NCBI GenBank assembly: GCA_936450465.1
Contig: OW388296.1
Span: 12,521,867 to 12,585,866 of the forward strand
From: Gibbula magus
Lineage: Eukaryota > Mollusca > Gastropoda > Trochida > Trochidae
Direction of reading: 5' to 3'
Length of the DNA: 64,000 nucleotides
The translations under genes were made by a program, and so were the position numbers. Positions 36,347-48,626 of the stretch are shown piece by piece. Within the stretch, counting starts at the first letter, position 1; every line of letters begins with the position of its first letter. The notes under the pieces were generated by a model, which was not told the origin of the DNA, searched no databases, and was given only the letters and a program-made list of their open reading frames with translations.

Positions 36347-37669
36347 GCAGTGAAACAAGATTGAAGATTAGGCAGTCTAATGATAGTTCTTTCAATTTAA
36401 ATGGTAGAATTAAAGAAAACGTCAAAAGTGCCATTTCATAGTATGCTTCAATGACATCACAATAGATTTCTTTCATATATAACAGCCAATGAAAGATGAT
36501 TGCCAAGCAACAATGATTCTGCTAAGGAAAGTGATATCAGCACATGTTAACATATGATATAAGTGACACGGGTTATGTTTGCAGCGTGAATTATAATTAA
36601 TTTTGATGGTACAAGGTATGATAGTATAGAAGTATAGGAGTTATATGTTGGATCCTTTGTGATGAATTATTTACTATAAGTGAATACAGTATGTTACCTC
36701 CTTCGTAACTTTTATATACATCAATATACTCCAAAACGTCATGAAATTTTATCTTTTTTTAGAAAACGTAGTAACAGTTGTTTTTTTTCCACTTTCATTC
36801 TTTCTCTTCTCCCTTGGAGGTATATGCAACCAGCCAGTGGTACCTTCCAAATTAGGACTGAATTATTAATGATTCATTATGATTCAGTTTGAGACCTGTA
36901 TGTTCACACGTTCTCCTCAGCCGCTGTATCTATTAGTGTACAAACATTCTGAGTGGCCCGTGTACAGGAACTAACACAAAAAGGGAACAAGCCAGGATTA
37001 GCTACTTGCAAAATATTCTGGAACCCAAAGGTGAAGTGATGAAACTGAATATTTCATCTACTCTTGCGTCTTGAAAAATCCCATTGGAGTGTTGAAAGTT
37101 CTCATGTTACGTCCGCGAGCCATTGATGAACACAAAACACTCCTTTATGGATCTCCTTCATTTCTTGTGCAGCATCGTCTTTCAGCTATTCATGTTCCTC
37201 ACTGTGAATAAACAAATCCAAAAATTAACAAACATTAGCCTGTCAAAAAAATCCATGACAACCACAATGATGAATATTTTCTTGTCTTGGTCACGCATCC
37301 ATGAAATATTTTCATACGAATGTGACGCATAAACTCCTACATGTATATGTTATTGGTGTGTATGTGGCATCTAGATTAACCTAAAACAATATGCCACAGA
37401 CGAACCTGTCACATTTCACATCTGGGAGGTGCTGTGTATGGACAAAATGGCGTGTCAGAGTAATTTGAAGAAGCAGCGCCACATATATGTTATTGACTTT
37501 TTCTTGTGATGAGACTTTGTCTGTAGTGGTTGCACATTTACAGAAGGTTGTGACTGTCTACTTGCAGAAATACTATAATCTTAGATTTTCTTTGAGTTTA
37601 ATTATAGGGCAAAGTTACACAATTTTATTTCAAAGGTCCACATTTGTAGTGCAAATTTATTGTAATGCA
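36347..37669. other. Gene-free region within the large intron
   Basis: Short AT-rich open frames (60-70 codons) without motifs; no repeat family recognised. Confidence 0.4.
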
Positions 37670-37788
37670 AGGTTACACAACTGAGGTTTGAAATTACACA
37701 ATTGTAGTTTAAAATTACACAATTGTAGTTTAGAATTACACAATTGTAGTTTAAAATAACACAATTATAGCACAAAACATACAGTTGC
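37670..37788 (+). repeat. 21-bp minisatellite, about five units
   Basis: Units of AATTACACAATTGTAGTTTA with a 21-bp period; outer units are more diverged. The period keeps a minus-strand frame open (NCVILNY repeats). Confidence 0.88.
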
Positions 37789-38263
37789 CTTTTGCTTATC
37801 ATAATAATGTGAAGATGTGACTACAGGGTGTTTTTCAAACATGGACAAAATAACATGGCTCCGTTTCCAGGATGTTGAAAAAATAGGCCTCATCATAATG
37901 GTATATAGATGGAAAATGTTATTTTCATCACATGTTGTGACCCGTGAAACACAAGTTGCTCTCTCAATCAAAGAAATCATACAAGATCTCCATGGAAAGC
38001 CATACAAATAGATCTCACCAGCGTGCTGTCTTCATCTATCAAACTCCTTTCTTAGGCACTGGAGGTTTGACACACTTCTGCAAATTATTTTTAACAACTC
38101 GAGGCATTTTAAAATCAATAGTTTGGAGCTGCTCATACAAACTGGGTCAATGTTCAAGTGCCCTTTCAATGAACATATTTCCATCTTAACAGATATTTCA
38201 CTTTTAAAGATGTATTTCTTCAGTATATTGAAGAGGAAATTACATATCACTGGTCATAGATCT

Positions 38264-38485
38264 TGGCTGCGGGATAACGCAGTGATTAGTGCATTCGGCT
38301 TCGGATCAAGAGGTCTCAGGTTCGAATCCCACTACGGTTTGGTAACTTTGTCTGTTGTAGAGAACTGTTCTACATGCAATAAGGGTGCAATGCTACACTG
38401 AATTTCAGCGCAGTACCACCCATGTTTTGCTAGTTCCAGCCAATGCTCGCAGATTTCACCGCAGTGCATAGCCACCTCACCTCAT
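38264..38485 (+). mobile_element. tRNA-derived SINE with head, 3' deleted
   Basis: A box TAACGCAGTGA (38275-38285) and perfect B box GGTTCGAATCC (38319-38329). Next come the body blocks GAACTGTTCTACATGCAATA, CAGCGCAGTACCACCCATG and ATGCTCGCAGATTTCACCGC. After GCATAGCCAC it jumps directly to CTCACCTCA, losing the GTTGCGGGCTTTCTCC part. Confidence 0.88.
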
Positions 38486-38784
38486 ATAAATCTTGTTGCA
38501 TTTCTATACTGAACGTACTTGTGTTGTGTTTGACATTTGTATCTTATCACAATATCTGTATGTTTCATTTTGCTCCAAGACTATATCACCGGTTCTCGTC
38601 CCAATCTGTAACAACGATAAATCTAGTATTTAGTTAATTAAAATATGTAAAATATATCAAAAAGTTATTTGAAGTTTGTTACCTAAACTTATAAATTTAA
38701 ACTGAATAAAGCTAAAATATCATCTTTGATGGACATTCTAGAAGTTGAGGTGATCAAGAATGAAGAATTCGTTTAGACATAGAT

Positions 38785-38858
38785 ACTAATGTCGTTGTCA
38801 AGCAGGTGCCTACATAGAATAAAGAAGTTGTGTATCCATAAAATTGTTATTCAAGCTA
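38785..38858 (+). mobile_element. Diverged foldback-family fragment
   Basis: AATAAAGAAGTTGTGTATCCATA with TTGTTATTC following corresponds to the right arm of the 25486 element. The upstream half is too diverged to align. Confidence 0.5.
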
Positions 38859-39240
38859 AATATTGTACAAAAGTTATTTTATGTCTACCTAAAATTTAAA
38901 GTAAAGATTCTTAAAGAATTGATGAGAAAAACATATTTATGTATCCTATAATTATAAACGCAGATGACCTAATCGCTTAACGAATTATTTTTCCAGGAGC
39001 TCAGTCAAACAGGAACGATTTCACCGTAAATATTTTCAAAATTTCAAATTAAATAGTTGTCCTGATTATTTCCCCTCGATAAAATCTATTCAATATGAAT
39101 GTAATCTGTCTGTTTGAGGTTGAATCAAATTTCACTTGCAAGTAGTCCAGGTGTAAACAGGTGTGTGGGTGTCGTCAGGTGAAACTTGTCCCATCAGGTA
39201 GGACTTCATTGAAAGAGGGGAATGTTTTCACCCATAAGTG

Positions 39241-39565
39241 GGTCAGTACTGTGTAGCGGTTAAACCCGTTCAACTTCGGATCATGATCTGGACGGGTGGT
39301 TAAAGGGACAGATCTATCGACAGTATCCTCAATCTGGATTTATGTGAAATGAAAAACATGCTGCATTTTTACTATTATTAAACCTTTTTAAACATAAATT
39401 ATATGCATTATGTTAAAATCTTGTATTCATAACATACATGTATAAACAGAAATGTCTCCTAGCTCAAATTTTAGTTTTTGTGTTGCAGGCTCTCTCTTTG
39501 CTATATTCCTAGCAGCAGTAAGTTACTCTTGAAAGCTACTTAAAACCCAAATAACCTCACCTTAC
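39241..39565 (+). mobile_element. SINE split by about 180 bp of other DNA
   Basis: The left piece 39241-39300 resembles the tRNA-like head (TGTGTAGCGGTTAAA, TTCGGATCATGATCTGG). The right piece 39487-39565 is the SINE tail (GTTGCAGGCTCTCTCTTTGC, AGCAGCAGTAAG, AACCTCACC). Between them lies text starting TTAAAGGGACAGATCTATCG, similar to the TTAA-MITE terminus. Its right terminus was not found, so nesting is an inference. Confidence 0.4.
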
Positions 39566-39784
39566 ATCCAGCATAATCTCATAGCTTTCTCTTTAATATA
39601 TTACTGCCTGAGTAGTGAAAGGTGTACTGTCACTATGTAAGTGAAATATTATTATGGTAACATTGAGGTAATCTTTATCCATTAAATATAATCGGACTCT
39701 TCGACAACATATCAAGTTTGTTTAATTTATGTAATATAGACTCTAGATATACAGATATGAGGTTGTTGTCAGGTGAGAAACAAG

Positions 39785-39841
39785 GTGAGTTCCTGCTCCC
39801 CCTCCCCTTTTCCTCTTACCTGCTATCATCTCCAGCCGCCA

Positions 39842-39882
<41 letters not shown>

Positions 39883-40080
39883 CGCCCCCTCTCTCTCTCT
39901 CTGTTCCCTCTAGTCTCCCCCTCCTCCTCACCTATACTCCCTCCCTATTCTCCTTTCCCCAGCCCCCCTGCCCCCTTCCCCACTTCCCCCTCACCTATTG
40001 CCCTTCCCCATCTCCCTGTCTCATCTCCCCCCTCCTCCTCACCATACTCCCTCCCCTAGTCTCCCTTCTCCCTCCCCAAC
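39785..40080. repeat. Pyrimidine tract with 39-base poly-C
   Basis: An uninterrupted C run (39843-39881) is followed by CTCTCT and about 200 bp of C/T-only text with CCTCCTCCTCACC-type motifs. Such C runs are often mis-sized in assemblies. The Pro/Ser-rich open frame of 113 codons across it is an artefact of composition. Confidence 0.92.
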
Positions 40081-40255
40081 CTATACCGATGACTCATCAT
40101 GAGGATAACATCAATTGGGTAAACAATATAAGTACAGCGTAACCAGGTAATATAGATTTGCGAGGCAGGGGGGAGAATATTGAGTATCCAGCCACTACGT
40201 GGGTATAAACCACAGTGTACAGGGATTATGGTTGGACGGTTTGCTTGACACTTCA

Positions 40256-40903
40256 TACTTACATATCTCCTATGGCTGGAAACATGTTTATGTTGTTCTT
40301 GTACAATGTCTGTAGGGAGTCTTTATACAGTCTGAGTTCTGATTTATCAAGTCTAGTGGTATTTATGAGTACATATGAAATTTAATGCCCAATAAAGAAA
40401 ATTAAGAAAAATGTTGCATTATGTTTTACAGAAGTTCACTAGATATAGTGAATCCCACTAAAATATTTTTTATGGATACATGTGTATTTAGGATGTTTAG
40501 AACGATTTATTGACTGTTGATTTTTGTCATTATATCGTTTTTTATATGTTACTAAATTATTTTTTAAAGTCGTTAATCAAATATTTTAGTACATGAATCA
40601 AATATATCTATATAAGATGATTTTTGGTCATTTGAACTTCATGTTTTTTATTATAATTTAGTTGTTTAAGATATAATGAATGGTTTTATATTTCACGTTG
40701 ATTGAGGTGATCATTTGCCAACTTTAAACTTTCTACGATCACTGTCAAATTCTATTTGAATATCCTGAAGCACTGTAACCTTTAGATTGCTGGGTGTATG
40801 TTTTAAATTCAGGTAATTGTCTGTGAGAAGATGATTCCAATTGACTCAACCCTAATATAAAATAAAACTCTATCAAAGCAATATTCCTAATTGGTCTGAG
40901 TAT
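40256..40903. other. Gene-free spacer before the 49-bp array
   Basis: AT-rich, no repeat or coding signal recognised. Confidence 0.4.
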
Positions 40904-40935
40904 CAGCTGAGACTGATGTCTGGTTTTTAAACAGT

Positions 40936-42097
40936 AGGTACAGGTCTCTAATAAACACTTGCCTTTATCAGCTGAGACTGATGTAGGTACAGGTCTCTAA
41001 TAAACACTTGCCTTTATCAGCTGAGACTGATGTAGGTGCAGGTCTCTAATAAACACTTGCCTTTATCAGCTGAGACTGATGTAGGTACAGGTCTCTAATA
41101 AACACTTGCCTTTATCAGCTGAGACTGATGTAGGTACAGGTCTCTAATAAACACTTGCCTTTATCAGCTGAGACTGATGTAGGTACAGGTCTCTAATAAA
41201 CACTTGCCTTTATCAGCTGAGACTGATGTAGGTACAGGTCTCTAATAAACACTTGCCTTTATCAGCTGAGACTGATGTAGGTACAGGTCTCTAATAAACA
41301 CTTGCCTTTATCAGCTGAGACTGATGTAGGTACAGGTCTCTAATAAACACTTGCCTTTATCAGCTGAGACTGATGTAGGTACAGATCTCTAATAAACACT
41401 TGCCTTTATCAGCTGAGACTGATGTAGGTACAGGTCTCTAATAAACACTTGCCTTTATCAGCTGAGACTGATGTAGGTACAGGTCTCTAATAAACACTTG
41501 CCTTTATCAGCTGAGACTGATGTAGGTACAGGTCTCTAATAAACACTTGCCTTTATCAGCTGAGACTGATGTAGGTACAGGTCTCTAATAAACACTTGCC
41601 TTTATCAGCTGAGACTGATGTAGGTACAGGTCTCTAATAAACACTTGCCTTTATCAGCTGAGACTGATGTAGGTACAGGTCTCTAATAAACACTTGCCTT
41701 TATCAGCTGAGACTGATGTAGGTACAGGTCTCTAATAAACACTTGCCTTTATCAGCTGAGACTGATGTAGGTACAGGTCTCTAATAAACACTTGCCTTTA
41801 TCAGCTGAGACTGATGTAGGTACAGGTCTCTAATAAACACTTGCCTTTATCAGCTGAGACTGATGTAGGTACAGGTCTCTAATAAACACTTGCCTTTATC
41901 AGCTGAGACTGATGTAGGTACAGATCTCTAATAAACACTTGCCTTTATCAGCTGAGACTGATGTAGGTACAGATCTCTAATAAACACTTGCCTTTATCAG
42001 CTGAGACTGATGTAGGTACAGGTCTCTAATAAACACTTGCCTTTATCAGCTGAGACTGATGTAGGTACAGGTCTCTAATAAACACTTGCCTTTGTCA
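40936..42097 (+). repeat. 49-bp satellite-like array, about 23.7 units
   Basis: The unit includes AGGTACAGGTCTCTAATAAA, CACTTGCCTT and TATCAGCTGAGACTGATGT, in exact 49-bp register (for example 40936, 40985, 41034). Units are almost identical; the only recurrent changes are GGTGCAGG once and CAGATCTC at about three places. A partial precursor (TATCAGCTGAGACTGATGTC) lies just upstream at about 40903. The palindrome TCAGCTGA occurs once per unit. Confidence 0.96.
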
Positions 42098-42730
42098 GAG
42101 ACCAAGTGAAGGACATACTGAGTCAACACAAATAATTACACAGGCATCTATTAGAACAACTACAGTCTCTGGATAAATTTCAATAGTGGATCCAGAAAAG
42201 GGGGAGATTCACTCAATGAAAAGTGGCAAGTTCACATTTGAGGTCAATCAAATTTAAATGCAAATTTTTTAAGGGGGAATTTCAACCCCCCGAACCCTCC
42301 CTCTAGATCCCTCACTGAATTTGATAATGTTAATCTGAAAATCTAACTTCTTTCTGAGACGACATCATTTGCTTTTACATATTTTAGGAGAGATGTTAAT
42401 ATGACACCTGCAATATCGAAGTTGTCTGAAGATATGCTAAATACAAAATGGCAGGTAAAAAAGTACAATGTACTTGAGTAAAGGTTAAGAGGCATTTAAT
42501 ACTTGAGCTATTATACGATATGACAGCTTTAACATCAATCAAGAAGTGGCTAAAGACTCAACTCATGCGTGTCAGGATAGCTTAACCCTTTTACAAACTT
42601 TTGTAAGTTTGTTATATCTAAAAAATGGATCACACAGATTTTGGAAAATTAAATTTTTTCAACATATTATAAAGCTAAATAAATTGTTATATGTTCACTA
42701 ACAATGAAGTACAATAGTAAATTTGAAGAA
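42098..42730. other. Gene-free spacer
   Basis: No coding or repeat family recognised. Confidence 0.4.
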
Positions 42731-42930
42731 ACAATGTAATAACATTGAAGTAACATTGTAATAACATTGAAGTAACATTGTAATCACATTGAAGTAACAT
42801 TGTAATCACATTGAAGTAACATTGTAATAACATTGAAGTAACATTATAATCACATTGAAGTAACATTATAATCACATTGAAGTAACATTGTAATAACATT
42901 GAAGAGACACTGTAGTAACACTGAAGTAAC
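42731..42930 (+). repeat. 22-bp minisatellite, about nine units
   Basis: Alternating ACATTGAAGTA and ACATTGTAATA half-units, so the array is also a near-11-bp repeat. It gives a minus-strand open frame of NVTSMLLQCY-like repeats that is not a gene. Confidence 0.9.
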
Positions 42931-43140
42931 AAATGAGAAAATTCACCCTTTTCTTCTACACTTGAAGTGAAAGCTTTTACGAAGATATCTGTAATTTTCT
43001 AAGCACACCTTTGATGTTGGCGGTCTTTATTGAATTCTTGTGACTGTTTGAGTAAAGTGAACATTATTGTAATGTGACCATCTAGAATGATAAATATCTT
43101 TGTGGTATGCATCGCTTGCATTACTGTCACTCGCCTCCCT

Positions 43141-43561
43141 TTAAAAGGAGGGTTCTATCGGGGTATTTTTTGTGGAAACGAAATTCGAGGGGATATATCC
43201 CTCTTAACACATACATGTTATTAAAACATGATTAAAAAACAGTCAAATTGAAAGATACTAATGGAGGTAATCTTTTGATGACTTTATATTTCACAACTTG
43301 ATAAACACAAGCACACGTTTTGTCGAAAAATACAAATAATGAGAACAGAAGCCATTCATCGGCGCTGTGAGTGGGGAAAACTTCGCTACAGCACAACAGC
43401 TTATTGTTTATTAGTTTTATGACATGTTATGTGATACTGTATGAATACTCTATCAGTGTATGTCTTTAGTGATTAAAAAGTTGGAAAATTAGGTGCAATA
43501 AAGCATGTTTTCATTTCACGCAATGCAAAAACTCCAATATAGAACAGAACCATCCCTTTAA
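43141..43561. mobile_element. TTAA-ended MITE, copy 2
   Basis: 421 bp matching 20510-20949. The start TTAAAAGGAGGGTTCTATCG and end AGAACAGAACCATCCCTTTAA form imperfect inverted repeats. Shared internal blocks include GGGGTATTTTTTGTGGAAAC and GAGTGGGGAAAACTTCGCTA. No coding. Left-flanking CGCCTCCCTTTAAAAGG makes a short palindrome at the insertion edge. Confidence 0.8.
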
Positions 43562-45024
43562 GCTTAGAGATGGATAATTTCTTTTGATGTATATAATCTC
43601 GAAGAATTAATACAACAAGTCACGATGACTTGAAGAATATATCATCCTATACCACAGGATAAAATAGTTCCTTATGAATTAAGTTAAGATGCTTACATAG
43701 TTCTTTAAAAGATATGAACTTTCAAACAAATAAAAAAATGGACTTGAAAATAAAGAAATCAGTCACAAATTCAAATATTGTTCTATTGATGTGAAGTAAT
43801 CAAGCCATTGATCCTGCATCTCTCATGGGTCTGAATAAATTGTGATTCAGTCAGGCTAAGGGTGAATTACTCTAACATGAAAAATAATGATTATAATAAC
43901 TCCAATCAATACTCCACTCTTTCCCAATCATAGTTCCATCTTTGGATAAATGCTTTTGCACTCAAACCAAGTTTCCCTTTTGAGTCGGTTAGAACAGTGG
44001 GCATCTGATGATTACTCAAGACAAGATAAAGAAAAAAAGACGAAAAATGAGTTTCATTTATTCTGCAATTCAGCAGTTTCTATGCTGTACACATTAACAT
44101 GCTCTTCCTTGTTTTCTTTCAGACACAAATGATTAAATGTTTTAAATAAATGATAAATGTCAAGTGTAATATTTTGTAATGTTATTCAAATAGAAAGAAT
44201 GAATACCATAATTTCTTGAAATTTCAGTGAATAAAATTTTGATTAGAATTGAGTTGTAAAGTCAAATTCATAAGAGCAGCAAGATTTATGGAAAACATCT
44301 TCTCAATTGCGAAAGCTTGACGGTTTTTAGTAATTACTCATTCCTTCGTCAGATATATGGTGAATTATTGTAATTATCATTTGAAAATAAAGGTTAACTT
44401 TCTGCCTCAATAATTATTATGATTATTTGATATCATGCAGCCTATGTGTACCGCGGCACATCGAGTGTTAAGAAAAGCTAGGGACATTCTTTAGATCAAG
44501 GTAAACTCAATGTACAATCAAGTGTTTTGGACAGTTTTATCCGTGTTGATATTAACATGCTGTCAATCACCTTATACTTACTAAACATACGTCAGTGTAA
44601 ACTGTGTATGAAGAAGGCAGCGAACCATGTCGGAATTCGTTCTATGAACCACGAAGGTTGAGAGAGTACAAAGATCTCATATACTATAAAAGATCTAAAT
44701 ACGCCCATGGAAAATGAATTTGATTTATTATCGGTGTAATAAGTTTACATTCAGTGAACGTCCTGAGATACCTTTCATACAGCGTTTGTTTATATGGGCC
44801 ATGTTACAAGAGCGTACCTGTTTGATGCTGTATGAAAATATTATTTCTAGTGATTGCCCTGTACCTGGTATTTCATATACACAGTTAGAATATTTCTTTT
44901 TGCAATATTAGTACATGAAATAAAACTTTAACTTTTGAATCAATTAGTGCTCAACCAATCTCAATGGCTGATTCATTGGGACCACAAACCATGAAGAGAG
45001 AGTCATTAGAGGCATGGAAATATT
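43562..45024. other. Gene-free region within the large intron
   Basis: AT-rich. At about 44307-44365 a block (GCGAAAGCTTGACGG, CTTCGTCAGATATATGG) resembles a decayed member of a CTGACGAAG..AAGCTTTCGC-type interspersed repeat, not confirmed by a second copy here. Confidence 0.4.
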
Positions 45025-45221
45025 GTCTGCTGTAGAGAACTGTTCTACCTGCAGAACAGTTTGTGTTCAATGCTACACTGAATTTCTGTGCAGTACCACT
45101 AACATTTTGCTAGTTCCAGCCGATGCTCGCAAGTTTCACCCTAATGCAAAGCGACAGTGGTGTTGCAGGCTCTCTCTCTGCAATAATACCAGCAACCCTG
45201 ATATTCACTCACCTCACTTTA
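45025..45221 (+). mobile_element. SINE copy without promoter head
   Basis: GTAGAGAACTGTTCTACCTG, TGCAGTACCACTAACATTTT, CGATGCTCGCAAGTTTCACC, GTGTTGCAGGCTCTCTCTCT and a CTCACCTCAC end. Well diverged. Confidence 0.82.
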
Positions 45222-45567
45222 CGAGATATTTAAAAATTTCCTTTTTAAGTAAACATTCTGTTGTAATTGAGGTACTATAGAGATAATTTCCCTACAATTC
45301 ATTGATCAAATCAGAATTATTATGAAGATTGGTGAACAGATATAAGTTTTGAACCAGTAAGTATATATAGTTTCTGTCTTAATCTATGAGTCTGCACATG
45401 CTCAGAGTTTATTGACCCAGTCCTCTCTTACTGGCCTCATTTGTCCTTTTTTGGTCCAGTTGCCAAATCATACATACTTTTCACTTCTTTTCATTTCAAT
45501 GATATCAACATTTCTGACATTTTGCAAAACTATTTTCCAAAAATTTATCTCAAATGAATACGACATG

Positions 45568-45646
45568 TCGTTATGGATAGAGCACTTCTTTATTACTGAG
45601 TAGCGCTGTTTCAATGTTGGTCCTTATACTGTTTTCAAGCATGTCA
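45568..45646 (-). mobile_element. Diverged hammerhead-like repeat copy
   Basis: On the minus strand: CTTGAAAACAGTATAAGGAC, a weak stem closing with ACATT, then GAAACAGCGC and TAATAAAGAAGTG. This order matches the 19552 and 25486 elements. No clean inverted arms or target duplication remain. Confidence 0.5.
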
Positions 45647-47280
45647 ATTTCAACTATTTCAACTTTTTAAAAATTTGTACACATCTGTTCAATGAACTCA
45701 GAATATCAATGTTCAACATTTTGTTACTTTTTGCCCAATGAAATCTGAATATCAACATTTACGACATTTTGCAACTTATATTCCTGGTATGCCGAAAGCT
45801 ATGAGGTATTTCCAGCTATTTAATGCTGAGTCGACATAATCAATAAGGCTTAATGAAAAGCCTTTAGCAATTGTCAGATGGTGCTATTGATTTTAGATAT
45901 ACTGATCGCTCCCTCGGAAAAAAAAATCTTTTTTCATTTTGCTTCTCAAGGCAACTTTTTTCACGACCCGTTTACCGGCCGCCCTCCTAGAGCGTTGCTT
46001 AAATAATGAAGTCTTCTTGAAAAATTGCACAGATGGGCAATCTGAACGTTGACATCAATTGTAAAGTTATTTTTCTGTGTTTTACTGTAATGTCACTCAC
46101 CACGGCAGGGGTAATAATGTGTGTGTGTTTCGATCAAACCCTTTGTGACGTGAAATTCAGATGGTGTAAGTATCCTTGGGGGCTGAAACCTTACTGTTAT
46201 TGGCAAGATTTATTATTATTATTCCACCAATTTTGTACTCAGCATTTTTACCAGAATGAATGCAGCTAATGCAACCAAACTTTGCAGGATGATAGCCCTC
46301 ACTTTATAGTTTCACACCAAAGCTTTTGGGTCCAATCGGCCCAGCCATTAAAGGTCCAGTTCGAATTTTCGATTTTTAACGTGGGCAAATTTTTCAAATT
46401 GCAGCTAGGGACTTGCAATTTTTTTAAAAAGATCTGCAATGATGATACGAACAACAAAGTAAGTCATGACGAAATCATAGGTCACGTTATTTAGACGTCA
46501 TAATGTATTTCCGCACTTTTGAAAATTTCCCGACTCCATGCACCATTGACAATCTTCTCCTCTGAAGATATAAACACTAGACAATTGCTATTTGCACATT
46601 TTGTAGCTGAGGCATTATATTATATATATATGTATTGGCAATCTCATCATGGACTCTAATTTGCAATACTTCTTTCACAGTGAGTACTGGAAATCTGGCA
46701 ATTTTGCAAATAGTGCAAACTAAACTAAATAAGATAATTTCACAAAATATTAACAATTTGTGGGCAATAATATTCCGGGCACCAACGATTTTGAATATTG
46801 AAACATTTGACAAAATGAATATTAAGTTTTCGTAAGTACTTTGTCAATGTTTTAGCATTTAAAAAGATTTAGCTCACAAATTTCAAGTTCATTGAGATCA
46901 AAAGTAATAAAGAAATGAGCTAGATTTAGACCATGAATATACACTGTGTACACATCATTGACAACTCATTAAGACCTATATTCTTTGAAAGTTATTAAAA
47001 TCAGCCATCTGAAAAAACAATGAAATATGGTGAAAAATTATGTAAAATTTAATTACTGAACAAACAAAATGCGCAAATTTTCATATAACCATCAATAAAA
47101 CACGTGACAAGGAATCACAGGTAATTCTCTAAATTATGAAACAGCTTGTCGTATGAATCATACGAAAACAGCTTAAAAGCACACTTATAATGGTTGAGGA
47201 CAAAGAACGCTGTTGACAATGATTGGTTGCTTGTGGACTCAAGGTCTTTGAGGTTCCAGACTTTCAGGAATCATGGCGCC
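45647..47280. other. Gene-free region within the large intron
   Basis: Two short related blocks (AACTCAGAATATCAATGTTCA at about 45696 and AAATCTGAATATCAACATTTA at about 45740). Open frames of 66-78 codons have no motif. Confidence 0.4.
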
Positions 47281-47680
47281 AAGACCCGTAACGACTGGTG
47301 ACCAGGGCCTAACTGCATAAAACTGCCTTATTACTTACATGTTGCTTTCAGGGTCAGGATGGCATAGCGTTTAGTGTATTTGTCTGCAGATCAAAGGATC
47401 TGGGTTCGATTCCCGTTAAGACCCGTAACCACAGTGTCTTGCTTAACAAAATACACAAATACTTAAATGTTGCTCTAATGGGCAGGCTAGTACAGCAATG
47501 ATCGAGTGTATTTATCTGCACATCAAAGGATCTGGGTTCAAATCCAAAGACCCGTAACCAATCGTGACCAGGGTCTCGCTACACGAAACTGCCTTAATAC
47601 TTACCTGTTGCTCTAGGGGTCAGGCTAACACAGCAGTTAGTGGATCAAGATATGCTGGTATGAATCCCTTCAATCAAAAC
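47281..47680 (+). repeat. Tandem array of tRNA-like SINE heads, three units
   Basis: Units begin AAGACCCGTAAC at 47281, 47418 and 47547 (137 and 129 bp apart). They carry TGTTGCTCTAGGGGTCAGG-like and GATCAAAGGATCTGGG blocks. B boxes are GGTTCGATTCC (47403-47413) and GGTTCAAATCC (47535-47545); the third unit is decayed. A SINE body piece (ACAGGTTTCACTGCAATGCA) follows at about 47750. This is a different SINE subfamily from the one at 4155. Confidence 0.75.
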
Positions 47681-47699
47681 TTTTATTAAATTTGGTGAA

Positions 47700-47870
47700 A
47701 AGATATATTGAAATTTGTGTACCTCCAATGGCTGTAATTCGACGATCACAGGTTTCACTGCAATGCATAGCTGCAATGGGGTTTGTGCTTTCTTCCAGTA
47801 ACAGCACAGTCACTGTAAGTTAAGTGTAAATTCTCAAGAGTGCTGGATGAAGTGTTGAACCATAAATGAC
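47700..47870 (+). mobile_element. SINE body fragment
   Basis: CGATCACAGGTTTCACTGCA, TGCATAGCTGCAATGGGGTT and TGCTTTCTTCCAGTAACAGC correspond to the central SINE region, followed by a decayed TCTCAAGAGTGCTGG stretch. It continues the tandem heads at 47281. Confidence 0.6.
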
Positions 47871-48331
47871 CTCCCATAGCTACACTCACATTTACCATTG
47901 TTGTATGTTGGAATAAGTCATGTGGAAACTATTGCCGATTTAGCATAAAAACATTATATGAATGGTGACAGTCTTGCAATCGCCAGCCATACTTGCATAT
48001 GGGTTCCATTACAGAAAGAAATTAAACTTACAATCTGTCATTTCAGATGGGTTTAACACTGGCTTAAATCAACAAGGAAATGCAAATAATAAATGAGAAT
48101 AGCAAAAAATTATGAATAATGGTAGAAGATAGTAAATCTAATTAAAATGGGATTATCGATAGAGTAAATGTGCAGCGAGATGAAAGCCGTCATTAACTCA
48201 TTGTGGTTACCTTGGTGCTTTGTTTTGTATGACATTGAATCGCATGTTCGTTACAAGAGTAAGTATGCCAAGAAGTATGTTGATAACAGCTCCTTTATTA
48301 TGAGTCCTGAATTTATTGTCTAATAATTTTT

Positions 48332-48626
48332 AGATGGATGTATGGGTTTTGGTTGGATGGATGGATGGATGGATGGATGGATGGATGGATGGATGGATGG
48401 ATTGGTTTACGGTTGGGTTGATTGATGGTTGGATTTGGATGGATGGATGAATGGGTTTTGGTTTATTGGATGAATGGATGATGGGTGGGCGAAACGTGGA
48501 TGGGAGGATGGTTAGTTTTCGGTTTGGTGGATGGATGGATGGATGGATGGGTTTTGGTTGGGTTGGTAGGTCGATGGATGGATTGATGGACACATAGACG
48601 GGTAGATGAATTGGTGGATGGGGTAT
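48332..48626 (+). repeat. (GGAT)n-rich microsatellite
   Basis: Pure GGAT runs at about 48355-48401 and 48531-48550, connected by degenerate GGATG/GGTTGG text. The minus-strand Ile-His-Pro-Ser frame (48330-48593) is an artefact. Confidence 0.93.

Noticed and set aside
39718..40059. Proline-rich open frame of 113 codons
   Set aside because: Translation of a poly-C and C/T-only tract.
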